Below are positions 34,917 through 42,486 of a DNA stretch of 64,000 nucleotides, in pieces. The notes beneath the pieces are model-generated. The model ran no database searches, was not told the DNA's origin, and was given only the letters and a program-made list of their open reading frames with translations. The position numbers and the translations under genes were made by a program. Source of the stretch: Bacillota bacterium (lineage in GTDB: Bacteria; Bacillota; Desulfotomaculia; Desulfotomaculales; VENG01); contig VENG01000008.1 in the NCBI GenBank assembly GCA_009711705.1, positions 35,535 through 99,534 on the forward strand. The letters are read 5' to 3'. Within the stretch, counting starts at the first letter, position 1. Every line of letters begins with the position of its first letter.

Positions 34917-35296
34917 AGATAATTAAGCAGATCAAGATGAAATGGATTTATATATTGTCTATGGTTGTTCTGGCATCGCTGCTTATGGCAATGGTTTATT
35001 ATGTCCCGCAGGCAGAAAAAAACTATACCGAAATTCGAAAAGCTGAGTTAATAAAAACCGGCAACGGCTGGGTTTTACAATTTAATATGCTCAATGACGA
35101 AGAAAGAAAGAAGGGATATACGGTAGTAATTACAAGTGACGGCAGAGAGGTTGACAGGCATGATCTGGTGGTGCACGGGGGGTGTAAGTACAAGTACAGT
35201 TTTATTCCTCGGAAAGATGCAGGCGGGGTTTCTTTTTCGGTTTATAATCGGGCGGATTCCAAACTGATTGCATCGGATACCTATTTATTTAATTGA
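34910..35296 (+). CDS. Membrane-anchored extracytoplasmic protein
   Basis: 128 residues: one N-terminal helix (WIYILSMVVLASLLMAMVYY) and a small beta-rich outer domain (GWVLQFNMLNDEERKKGYTV, later HGGCKYKYSFIPR). The outer domain has the size and pattern of an immunoglobulin-like fold. Its ATG overlaps the stop of the SLH gene by seven bases, so they are co-translated. Not a family I recognise. Together with the next gene it may form an accessory complex for sorting or displaying the SLH protein. Confidence 0.7.
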   Translation: MLKIIKQIKMKWIYILSMVVLASLLMAMVYYVPQAEKNYTEIRKAELIKTGNGWVLQFNMLNDEERKKGYTVVITSDGREVDRHDLVVHGGCKYKYSFIPRKDAGGVSFSVYNRADSKLIASDTYLFN

Positions 35297-35316
35297 TTGA
35301 TTGGGTGGTTAAAAAC

Positions 35317-36015
35317 ATGGGAGATAAAGTAAGCAGTTACAAGTTTAAGGTATTAATACTGTGGGTAGGAATTTTTTTGGCCGGTGTTTTTTTGCTGGGA
35401 ATATATTATTCATCGTCGCCGGTAACTTTGACAGTGCTGCCTGAAGCCCCTAAAGAGGGTGATCCGGTGATAGCGCTCTTTTCCTTGAATAACCCTCTAC
35501 CTTCCGAACAGCAAGTGAGTTATTCATTTTATTGCAACGGCAGCAAAGTACAGTCCGGACAGGTTACACTGGCCGCTTTCTCCGGAACGAAATACCAGTA
35601 TACATCTAAAAATAACCTGAAGGTGGGAGAACAGCAAAACTATGCCGTCCGTATGCACACGTCTTTCGGTGATTTTGAGAAGAATGCCTCGGTGCCTGCT
35701 TACCCGCCGCAGGTATTCTGCAGTTTTATGTCCTTTGCTTCTTTCTCCACTTCGGTTATGAGTTTTATGACTAGTGCGCCTTATTATGATACTACTTTTG
35801 CGGCAAATGAGGGGCTCAATGTGGGTCTTTTCTGTTCACTGGTGCTTATAGCACTGCTAATTTTCCTGGAGCTTACCGAGCCTTTGATTGCCGCAGATGG
35901 CGGGCGGTTGTCTCTTTTAAAACTAAGAGTAAGGTTTAGTACGGTTACTTGGATCTTGTTTACCATTTTCCTGGGTATAGTCTTTACAAAAGTGACTATG
36001 ATCTTAGCTGCATAA
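35317..36015 (+). CDS. Membrane protein with extracytoplasmic beta domain
   Basis: About 232 residues: an N-terminal helix (VLILWVGIFLAGVFLLGIYY), an outer beta-rich domain (SPVTLTVLPEAPKEGDPVIA and a YSFYCNGSKVQSG segment), and two C-terminal helices. The N-terminal and outer part resemble the preceding protein in pattern. ATG at 35317 follows GGGTGG; a TTG at 35293 would overlap the previous stop by four bases. It continues the same operon. Function unknown. Confidence 0.68.
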   Translation: MGDKVSSYKFKVLILWVGIFLAGVFLLGIYYSSSPVTLTVLPEAPKEGDPVIALFSLNNPLPSEQQVSYSFYCNGSKVQSGQVTLAAFSGTKYQYTSKNNLKVGEQQNYAVRMHTSFGDFEKNASVPAYPPQVFCSFMSFASFSTSVMSFMTSAPYYDTTFAANEGLNVGLFCSLVLIALLIFLELTEPLIAADGGRLSLLKLRVRFSTVTWILFTIFLGIVFTKVTMILAA

Positions 36016-36031
36016 AGAAAGGGTGGAGTTA

Positions 36032-37069
36032 ATGGAAATACCCGCGAGGACGGTACCCGGGGTAAAGAGTTCTTCAATAAGTAGAATAATTCAAGGCAAT
36101 ATGGCTTTAGCCCCGGGAGTTATTCTAGTTGGCATTGCCTGTGGAGGAGTTTTTGCTGTTTACAACAAATTGTGGGGCATTGCCCTTTCACTGGCATTGC
36201 TTTTTCTTTTGTATCTGGCCGTAAATATGAAGTCTTCTACGGCAGAGATGTCTGCTTCCCCGGAACATATGGTTTTACGGGGTGGTTATGGTTTTACCCT
36301 GTCTATACCTTTAAAGAACGGGCATATCTTTATCCTGACCATACTGATGGCCATCACTGCTTGTGAATGGATTTTTGCCTTTCGCGATGTCGCTCTGGGT
36401 ATAGTATTATCGCTGTTTTTGGCTATTTTGATATATTTAATTATTTCTGTATTTAAAGTAGACCAGGATCATATTAACGCTTCAGAAAGCCTCACTTTGA
36501 TACCGCTTTACATTTTATTTACTTCGTCGCTTCCATGGTTTTTTCTAGCTACGGAAGTTCGCCTTCCCGCAGTATACAGCATAATTATAGCTTTGTGTGC
36601 ATGGCATATATATCAGCGAGGGATACAATTAGATGATTTGGGATTTAAGCGGGAAAATGTGCTGCCTGCCATTCTCTTAGGGGTAGTCTTGGGGGTCCAG
36701 GCAGGCATAATTGAGTATTTTGTTATCAATGTGGAGCCCATGCATCCTGATTTTTCCGTGGCTTATCTCCTGCGGGATTTTTTCTATATGCTGTTTTTTG
36801 TGGGCTTGGCAGAGGAAGTCCTTTTCCGCCGGATTATTCAAAGGGACTTAATCAAAATTTTCGGGTGTCACGGGGGAATATTTTTACAGGCGGCTTTATT
36901 TGGGGTGATGCACTTAACCTGGCGGTCCCATTTGGAGCTCTTTTTCACTTTCGCGGTAGGTCTTGTGTTGGGGTACTTTTACCAGCGCACCGGGAGTTTG
37001 ACCGGCCCGGTTATAATGCACGGGATTGGTAATACCATGCTGGTGGCGGTTATGCCATATATAGTTTAG
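36032..37069 (+). CDS. CPBP family intramembrane metalloprotease
   Basis: About 345 residues with around nine helices. The CPBP (Abi) motifs are at the C-terminal end: AEEVLFRRIIQRDL (motif 1, EE and R), FGVMHLTW (motif 2, His) and PVIMHGIGNTML (motif 3, His). These are related to Rce1-type proteases that trim C-terminal tails of lipid-modified proteins. It is the fourth gene of a unit with the PEF-tailed SLH protein. Processing of sorted or anchored proteins is a reasonable guess. ATG at 36032 is preferred to GTG at 36023. Confidence 0.85.
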   Translation: MEIPARTVPGVKSSSISRIIQGNMALAPGVILVGIACGGVFAVYNKLWGIALSLALLFLLYLAVNMKSSTAEMSASPEHMVLRGGYGFTLSIPLKNGHIFILTILMAITACEWIFAFRDVALGIVLSLFLAILIYLIISVFKVDQDHINASESLTLIPLYILFTSSLPWFFLATEVRLPAVYSIIIALCAWHIYQRGIQLDDLGFKRENVLPAILLGVVLGVQAGIIEYFVINVEPMHPDFSVAYLLRDFFYMLFFVGLAEEVLFRRIIQRDLIKIFGCHGGIFLQAALFGVMHLTWRSHLELFFTFAVGLVLGYFYQRTGSLTGPVIMHGIGNTMLVAVMPYIV

Positions 37070-37078
37070 GAGGGTTAC

Positions 37079-37237
37079 ATGGTGTTATGTCAAAATTGTG
37101 GCCCCAAAATGGAGTATGCAGGATGTAAAGAACCGCAAAAACTACCAGAGATTCTGGGTATGGATTACTGCAGTGAGGATGTAGTTAAACTTTGGATGTG
37201 CATGCTCTGCGGACACATATTAATTACTACATATTAG
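37079..37237 (+). CDS. Small zinc-ribbon protein
   Basis: A 52-residue protein too short for routine detection. It begins MVLCQNCG and ends WMCMLCGHILITTY, so two CXXC pairs about 35 residues apart can bind one zinc ion. The start ATG follows TAGGAGGG at ideal spacing, ten bases after the CPBP gene, so it is probably the last gene of that operon. Function unknown. Confidence 0.65.
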   Translation: MVLCQNCGPKMEYAGCKEPQKLPEILGMDYCSEDVVKLWMCMLCGHILITTY

Positions 37238-37244
37238 CCTCTAG

Positions 37245-37355
37245 ACCGCGGACAAATAGAATTTGATTGTTCTCAGCTTTAAGTGTTTTTCCATATTTTA
37301 TCTACAAAGATAATCCCTGCTACCAATTATGGCGGGGACTCTTGTTGTCCGCGGT
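37245..37355. repeat. 111-bp segment with perfect 11-bp terminal inverted repeats
   Basis: ACCGCGGACAA at 37245-37255 is answered exactly by TTGTCCGCGGT at 37345-37355. Inside, near the right end, CCCTGC and GCGGGG form a smaller stem around an AT-rich loop. The GC-rich closing arms enclose an otherwise AT-rich core. It could be a structured RNA, a long terminator or a small inverted-repeat element between the two zinc-ribbon genes. Confidence 0.6.
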
Positions 37356-37395
37356 ATTTATGTAAGTTGCCTTTCAAATAGTATGATTTTAGGGG

Positions 37396-37593
37396 ATGGT
37401 TCTCTTGTACCAAAAGACTTGCCCCAATTGTAAGGGAAATTCCTATTCTTCCGCCGGGAGAGGGGAATGGATGTGCCCTTATTGTGGGGCTGATTTATCG
37501 GAGGTTACCCCGGTGCCGGCCGGAAGTGCTGACGAAAACGGGGTAAAGATTAAGGGTAATGTAATACCTCTAAAGAAACGCAGCCAAGATTAA
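37396..37593 (+). CDS. Small zinc-ribbon protein
   Basis: Up to 65 residues, with CPNCKGN and MCPYCGADLSEV giving two CXXC pairs, followed by a basic tail. The ATG at 37396 is right next to the AGGGG ribosome site; the TTG at 37405 has better spacing and would shorten it by three residues. It lies between the inverted repeat and nadD. Function unknown, but the fold is clear. Confidence 0.6.
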   Translation: MVLLYQKTCPNCKGNSYSSAGRGEWMCPYCGADLSEVTPVPAGSADENGVKIKGNVIPLKKRSQD

Positions 37594-37681
37594 GATAATT
37601 TAAAATTAACAGTTAACAAAACGCCCCTTATCCTGTAGAATTAAAGCCGAGTATGTAAACTTTTCTACAATGGGGGAAGTT

Positions 37682-38311
37682 ATGGAGCCGTGGATGAAGG
37701 CTGATGGCATAAAAAGGCTGGCTATTATGGGGGGCACCTTTGATCCTATTCATTATGGGCACCTGGTGGCCGCGGAGGGGGCCAAGTATGAATTTAATCT
37801 GGACCGGGTTATATTTATCCCTGCAGCCAGGCCTCCTCACAAAACTGAAAAGGAAATGACTGCTCCTTACCACCGGTTGCATATGGTGGAACGGGCAATT
37901 TATTCTAACAGCCATTTTGAGATTTCCGCCCTGGAACTGGAGCGGGAAGGCCTTTCTTATACCATTAATACTGTGAATGCTGTGCGGGAAATTCACCCCC
38001 AGGCCAGCATTTACTTTATCACCGGGGCGGATGCCGTGCTGGAGATTCTTACGTGGAAGAATGTGGAGGAGCTTTTGAATGTGTGCAAGTTTATAGCGGC
38101 TACGCGGCCTGGTTACGATCTTGAGAATTTAGAACATACATTGAGCTGCCTGCCCCGGCACTATTTGAAAAAAATATGTACCATGGAAGTACCGGCTCTG
38201 GCTATATCGTCCACAGACATACGGGCTAGGGTAGCAGAGGGAAGGCCTATTAAGTACCTTTTGCCGGAGCTGGTGGAAAGGTATATTTTTGAAGAAGGTT
38301 TATATAAGTAA
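37682..38311 (+). CDS. nadD: Nicotinate-nucleotide adenylyltransferase
   Basis: NadD joins nicotinate mononucleotide and ATP to give deamido-NAD. The 209-residue protein has GGTFDPIHYGHLVAA (nucleotide-binding HXGH), FIPAARPPHK, ITGADAV and the C-terminal ISSTDIRAR, all typical. ATG at 37682 behind GGGGGAAG is preferred to the ATG at 37670. It opens the conserved Firmicute block nadD-yqeK-rsfS, here interrupted by an RRM gene. Confidence 0.95.
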   Translation: MEPWMKADGIKRLAIMGGTFDPIHYGHLVAAEGAKYEFNLDRVIFIPAARPPHKTEKEMTAPYHRLHMVERAIYSNSHFEISALELEREGLSYTINTVNAVREIHPQASIYFITGADAVLEILTWKNVEELLNVCKFIAATRPGYDLENLEHTLSCLPRHYLKKICTMEVPALAISSTDIRARVAEGRPIKYLLPELVERYIFEEGLYK

Positions 38312-38383
38312 CATCTTTTTATTTGCATCTTTATTCCCGCTTCTGCAAAACATAGTGATATAATAAATGGGAACGAGGTGGGA

Positions 38384-38641
38384 ATGGTGACTACTCTTTA
38401 TGTGGGTAATTTGCCTTGGGGCACCAAGGCGGATGAGTTAAAGGATGTCTTTTCGGGTTATGGTGATGTGCAGGACAGTAGAATAATCACCGATCGTAAT
38501 ACAGGACGATCCCGGGGCTTCGGCTTTGTTGAGGTCGGTGAAGGTGACGCGGAAAAGATTATTGCCGCCCTGAATGGCAGTGAGCTGGAAGGCCGGGTGA
38601 TTACTGTCAGTGAGGCCAAGCCGCGCAATGATGAGGCTTAA
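38384..38641 (+). CDS. RNA recognition motif (RRM) protein
   Basis: An 85-residue single RRM domain. RNP2 is LYVGNLPW at the N-terminus and RNP1 is RGFGFVEV at about residue 47, with the expected aromatic residues. Such small RNA-binding proteins are known in cyanobacteria and scattered other bacteria, and their targets are mostly unknown. ATG at 38384 follows GAGGTGG. It has its own terminator downstream and is placed between nadD and yqeK, which are usually adjacent. Confidence 0.92.
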   Translation: MVTTLYVGNLPWGTKADELKDVFSGYGDVQDSRIITDRNTGRSRGFGFVEVGEGDAEKIIAALNGSELEGRVITVSEAKPRNDEA

Positions 38642-38667
38642 AAAGAAGGCTGTAGACAAGAAGGGTA

Positions 38668-38700
38668 TAAAAAAGCCCCCGCTAGATGCAGGGGTTTTTT
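38668..38700 (+). terminator. Intrinsic terminator after the RRM gene
   Basis: AAAAAGCCCC and GGGGTTTTTT arms with a loop centred on the CGCTAGATGCA bases, then a T-run. A strong intrinsic terminator separates the RRM gene from yqeK. Confidence 0.9.
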
Positions 38701-38744
38701 GATTTTCACATAGGTTTTCTATAAAATATAGGGGAGAGTTATTT

Positions 38745-39320
38745 TTGGAGGGAAAGCTGCTTAAACAATTATCCCAAAGTATCAGCGCCCCTCGCCTGGA
38801 GCATTCTCTGGGTACCAGGGACTTGGCAGTAAAGCTTGGGAACAGATATGGGCTGGATAAGGAGCGAGTTGCTATGGCAGCCCTTTTGCATGACTGTGCT
38901 CGAGAATTGGGGAATGATCGTTTGACCGAGTTTGCGCTGCAGGAGGGCTTAGTCGTTGGCGAAGCAGAAAAGGAAATGCCGGTCTTCTTACACGGGCCGG
39001 TTGGTGCGGTGATAGCCCGTAAGGAATATGGTGTGACCGACCTCAAAGTCTTGAGGGCCATAACACTGCATACCACGGGAGCGCAAAAAATGGGTCTGCT
39101 GGATAAAGTGCTGTTCGTGGCGGATAAGGTGGAGCCGGGGCGTAAATATTCAGGTGTGGAAGGGTTAAGGGAACTGGCCTTTAATAATTTGGACAGGTGT
39201 CTTCTTTTCTGTCTGGACCGCAGTGTAAGACATAGCCTGGAAAAAGGGGTTATATTGCACCCGGAAATATGTGAAGCAAGAAATGGTGTGTTAAGGGATA
39301 CAATAGAATCAAGAGTGTAA
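38745..39320 (+). CDS. yqeK: HD-domain hydrolase YqeK
   Basis: A 191-residue HD-domain protein with HSLGTRDLAVKL, ALLHDCARELG (HD pair), HGPVGAVIA and ITLHTTG. YqeK is a symmetrical diadenosine tetraphosphate hydrolase. The gene order nadD, yqeK, rsfS supports the name. TTG at 38745 with GGGGAGAG upstream is the only suitable start. Confidence 0.92.
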   Translation: MEGKLLKQLSQSISAPRLEHSLGTRDLAVKLGNRYGLDKERVAMAALLHDCARELGNDRLTEFALQEGLVVGEAEKEMPVFLHGPVGAVIARKEYGVTDLKVLRAITLHTTGAQKMGLLDKVLFVADKVEPGRKYSGVEGLRELAFNNLDRCLLFCLDRSVRHSLEKGVILHPEICEARNGVLRDTIESRV

Positions 39321-39406
39321 ATTCTCTGCAGGAACTTTTTCGTAGGGAAAGAATAGAATAATAATAACTTATTTATCAAATTTAACCTTTAAGGGAGGAG
39401 TGCTGT

Positions 39407-39763
39407 TTGGTTCTAGATCCACAGGCTGTGGCCCGTTATGCCGTGGAGGCTGCCGAGGAAAAAAAAGCATATGAGGTTACGGTGCTGGACATCGGAAGTG
39501 TTTCCGTTGTTGCTGATTATTTTGTCATGCTAAACGGGAGATCTTCGACCCATACCAAGTCCATTGCGGAAGAAATTGAGAACAAGCTGGAAGAGGCAGG
39601 TTTAAGGCCCTATCGTAAAGAAGGTTTTCGTGAGGGGCGGTGGATCTTGCTGGATTACGGTGATGTGGTAGTTCATGTATTTCAGGAGTCGGAGCGCCGT
39701 TTTTATAACTTGGAACGCCTGTGGGGGGACGCTGAGGTTGTGGGCATGCCCATGAACGGTTAA
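39407..39763 (+). CDS. rsfS: Ribosomal silencing factor RsfS
   Basis: RsfS binds L14 of the large ribosomal subunit and blocks joining of the subunits when nutrients are short. The 118-residue protein has VLDIGSVSVVADYFVMLNGR, HTKSIAEEIE and WILLDYGDVVVHVFQESERR, the full family pattern. TTG at 39407 follows AAGGGAGGAG. In related genomes leuS usually follows; here the Leu-type T-box does, but leuS has moved 3.6 kb away. Confidence 0.95.
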   Translation: MVLDPQAVARYAVEAAEEKKAYEVTVLDIGSVSVVADYFVMLNGRSSTHTKSIAEEIENKLEEAGLRPYRKEGFREGRWILLDYGDVVVHVFQESERRFYNLERLWGDAEVVGMPMNG

Positions 39764-39781
39764 TAAATTGATTTTGTAGTG

Positions 39782-39810
39782 TTGACATTAATTTAAGTTT
39801 TAATTATAAT
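39782..39810 (+). promoter_or_regulatory. Consensus sigma-A promoter of the T-box leader
   Basis: TTGACA at 39782-39787 and TATAAT at 39805-39810 with a 17-base spacer: a perfect consensus. Transcription should start near 39817, just before the T-box leader. Confidence 0.88.
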
Positions 39811-39816
39811 ATAGTG

Positions 39817-40143
39817 CAGTTGCATGAGCAAAGAAAAGCCTTGATGGGAAGTAGTAAACAATGTAACTGTCAGAGAGCCACCGGTTGGTGTGAGGTGGTC
39901 AGCCAAGTTGTTGAACTCGTCCTGGAGCTGCCTGGAGGAAATCATTATTCCGGGCCGGCTAGTGACCGTTATCACTGTGAGCGGGTAAAGATATGGGGAT
40001 GTAGCTCAGCTGGGAGAGCGCCTGAATGGCATTCAGGAGGCCAGGGGTTCGAGCCCCCTCATCTCCACCAGTATTGTCTTTACCAAATAGGGTGGTACCG
40101 CGAGATAAACCTCTCGTCCCTTCATGGGATGAGGGGTTTTTTT
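39817..40143 (+). promoter_or_regulatory. T-box leader, Leu (CTC) specifier, with a tRNA gene inside
   Basis: The stem I marks are present: GATGGGAAG near 39842, then CAGAGAG with CCGGTTGGTGTGAGG. The specifier region TTGAACTCGTCC reads CTC (39916-39918), a Leu codon. The antiterminator T-box AGGGTGGTACCGCG is at 40089-40102. The terminator stem (about 40111-40136) ends in seven T's. Between the upstream part and the antiterminator, GGTAAAGA (39984-39991) pairs with TCTTTACC (40077-40084) to make stem III, and a complete tRNA-Ala gene fills its loop. The next gene is an acyl-CoA synthetase; leuS is 3.2 kb further on. Confidence 0.9.
39995..40070 (+). tRNA. tRNA-Ala (GGC anticodon)
   Basis: A 76-base tRNA with encoded CCA. 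The acceptor arms GGGGATG and CATCTCC, the D arm GCTCAGCTGGGAGAGC, the anticodon loop ATGGCAT within CCTGA/TCAGG arms, and the T arm GGGGTTCGAGCCCC are all regular. The anticodon GGC reads Ala codons GCC and GCU. It looks fully functional. It is located inside the T-box leader, so it is transcribed from the T-box promoter. Confidence 0.97.
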
Positions 40144-40235
40144 AGTTTTTATGCACCCCTTGGGAGTGTTAATTGTGCTACCCGTGTAATTTTTCTCTTC
40201 TAGTGGTTAATGTTTTAACCAGATAAAGAAGATTT

Positions 40236-40284
40236 GGTTCAGGTGGGGTTTCACCCTTCGGGTACGCGTAGCCCCATCTGAACC
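40236..40284 (+). other. Strong hairpin upstream of the acyl-CoA synthetase
   Basis: GGTTCAGGTGGGG at 40236-40248 pairs over 13 positions (one G-T) with CCCCATCTGAACC at 40272-40284. A smaller ACCC/GGGT hairpin lies in the loop. There is no T-run, so it is not an ordinary terminator. It ends about 20 bases before the ribosome site of the next gene and could influence its translation or mRNA stability. Confidence 0.6.
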
Positions 40285-40315
40285 TGATAAAGTATGACCC
40301 AGGAGGTTACGAATA

Positions 40316-41971
40316 ATGAATTTTGGTAAGATGACTATTGGTGAACTGTTGGATGCTGCTGTTGATCGGTACCCGGAAAATGATGCATTGGTTTATCACG
40401 AGCTTGGCCTGCGCTATTCTTACCGTGAATTTCAGCACCAATGCGGGGCAGTGGCCAAGGGGCTTATGGCCCTGGGTATTAAGAGAGGCGAACATATTTT
40501 AATTTGGGCAACAAATGTACCTGAATGGGTCATTCTACAATTTGCAGCAGCAAAAATGGGGGCAGTATTGGTAACGGCTAATACCCATTATAAATCCTTT
40601 GAGATTAAATATCTTTTAGAACAATCCGATGCCACTACATTACTGTTTATGGAGGGAACCAAAGAGATAGATTTTGTGGAAGTGATCAATGAGTTGTGTC
40701 CGGAATTGAGTGAATCTATGCCCGGCCGCTTGAATTGCGCAAAACTTCCCCGGCTTCAGAATGTGGTTTTCTTCGGTGAACAGGAGCATGCCGGGATGTT
40801 TTCCTGGTCGGACCTTATGGAAATGGGTAAGTGGGTTTCTAATGAGGAACTGCATGCCCGCCAGTTGTCCTTAGACGCAGATGATGTGGCTAATATGCAG
40901 TATACTTCGGGGACCACCGGTTTTCCGAAAGGGGTCATGCTGACCCACTATAACCTGGTGGGTAATGCCATCAGTATCGGACGGTGTATGAATTTGGGAC
41001 CGGAGGACCGCATGTGTATTCCTGTGCCCCTATTTCACTGTTTTGGCTGTGTGCTAGGGACGCTGTCCTGTGTGGCCTGGGGGAGCACAATGTTACCCAT
41101 GCTGGCCTTTAACCCCACTAAAGTATTAGAAGCGGTGGAGGCGGAGCGTTGCACCGCTCTGCACGGGGTACCCACCATGTTTATTACCGAACTGGAAATA
41201 ATGCAAAACAATGATTATGATACATCCTCTTTGCGCACCGGCATTATGGCCGGCGCACCCTGTCCCACTGAAGTTATGAAGGCAGTGGTAGAGCACATGG
41301 GAGCGAGTGAAATAGTAATTACTTATGGCCAGACTGAGGCATCCCCGGGAATTACCATGACCCGTACGCAGGACCCGCTGGACATCAGGGTTTCCACCGT
41401 AGGTCGTGCCCTACCGGGTATTGACGTCAAGATTTTGGATCCGGAAACCGGTGTAGAGGTTGAGCAGGGCCAGCAGGGTGAAATTTGCGCCAAGGGTTAT
41501 AATGTGATGAAAGGATATTATAAAATGCCCGAAGCAACTGCTGCGGCAGTTGACCCGGAAGGATGGCTACACACAGGCGATTTGGGTGTTATGGATGAGA
41601 ATGGTTATGTCTCTATCACCGGGCGTCTCAAGGATATGATTATACGCGGCGGAGAAAATATTTACCCGCGGGAGGTTGAAGAGTTTCTTTATACCCATCC
41701 TAATGTAAAGGATGTACAGGTAGTGGGGGTACCCAGCGAAAAATACGGTGAAGAAGTTATGGCCTTTATTCAATTAAAAGAGGGTTCGCAGGTAAAGGCC
41801 GAGGAAATAAAGGATTTTTGTAAAGGTAAGATAGCGCGCTATAAGATTCCGCGGCATGTACAGTTTGTGGCCAGCTATCCTACTACTGCCAATGGAAAGG
41901 TGCAGAAATACAAGCTCAGGGAACAAGGTATTAAAAAACTGGGCCTTGAGCACCTTATCGAGACAGCGTAA
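40316..41971 (+). CDS. Acyl-CoA synthetase (AMP-forming)
   Basis: A 551-residue ANL-family ligase that activates a fatty or other carboxylic acid to its CoA ester through an acyl-AMP. Key motifs are YTSGTTGFPKGVMLTHYN (P-loop), ITYGQTEASPG, GWLHTGDLGVMDENGY and KDMIIRGGENIYPREVEE, with the catalytic Lys in NGKVQKYKLRE. It is of the medium/long-chain (FadD-like) type; the precise substrate is open. ATG at 40316 follows CAGGAGG. It lies directly after the Leu T-box, where leuS would be expected, so the gene may have been inserted there and may now be controlled by leucine supply. Confidence 0.9.
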   Translation: MNFGKMTIGELLDAAVDRYPENDALVYHELGLRYSYREFQHQCGAVAKGLMALGIKRGEHILIWATNVPEWVILQFAAAKMGAVLVTANTHYKSFEIKYLLEQSDATTLLFMEGTKEIDFVEVINELCPELSESMPGRLNCAKLPRLQNVVFFGEQEHAGMFSWSDLMEMGKWVSNEELHARQLSLDADDVANMQYTSGTTGFPKGVMLTHYNLVGNAISIGRCMNLGPEDRMCIPVPLFHCFGCVLGTLSCVAWGSTMLPMLAFNPTKVLEAVEAERCTALHGVPTMFITELEIMQNNDYDTSSLRTGIMAGAPCPTEVMKAVVEHMGASEIVITYGQTEASPGITMTRTQDPLDIRVSTVGRALPGIDVKILDPETGVEVEQGQQGEICAKGYNVMKGYYKMPEATAAAVDPEGWLHTGDLGVMDENGYVSITGRLKDMIIRGGENIYPREVEEFLYTHPNVKDVQVVGVPSEKYGEEVMAFIQLKEGSQVKAEEIKDFCKGKIARYKIPRHVQFVASYPTTANGKVQKYKLREQGIKKLGLEHLIETA

Positions 41972-42246
41972 CAAATGTACCACGGATGTCGTATCTGCCA
42001 CATTCTCTTGTTTTCTTGTCTGCACGCGGCTCGTATGGTAAACTTAAGCAGTTAAGCGGGTAGGAAATGCACGGTGCCTTAAGCCGTGTGTTTACTACTT
42101 TTAGAGAGATTTGTTTTTTTTACGAAAATGCCCGGGATATATGGGATTTTTGCATGCGTTCTTTTAGTTTTAGTTTTTTGATATGGAAACATCTTAAGGT
42201 ATTCCTTTTGGGAAAACATTGGGGGTATTTCTTTAGGGTCGTTTTC

Positions 42247-42439
42247 TGACAGGATTTACAGGATTCGCAGGATTTTTTTGAGCAGGATCATTACTTTGAG
42301 AGCGTTGATAATTCTTTCGTCATTGCAAACCTATCTCTAATAATGTTTTATTTACAAACACACTAAAACTTATTCTTAAAGAAAAATTCCATTGCCAGAT
42401 AAACTTCATTGCGTATCCTATTAATCCTGTAATCCTGTC
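42247..42439 (+). repeat. Dispersed inverted repeat, copy 3
   Basis: The left arm GACAGGATTTACAGGAT at 42247, with a further GCAGGAT unit, is answered by AATCCTGTAATCCTGTC ending at 42439. Trailing bases CGCAAAGTACGACCCC resemble the ends of other copies. The stretch from 41972 to this repeat (about 275 bases) contains no gene I can support. Confidence 0.8.
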
Positions 42440-42486
42440 AAAAATTGGTTGGCCGCAAAGTACGACCCCAAATGTTTTTTTGCGGA

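Noticed and set aside
38438..39379. A 313-codon minus-strand frame across the RRM gene and yqeK
   Set aside because: It lies opposite two well-supported genes, has low-complexity Ser/Leu/Pro-rich composition, and has no family resemblance.
39814..40203. A 129-codon frame across the T-box leader and tRNA
   Set aside because: It reads through the tRNA and the T-box, both strongly supported RNA features.
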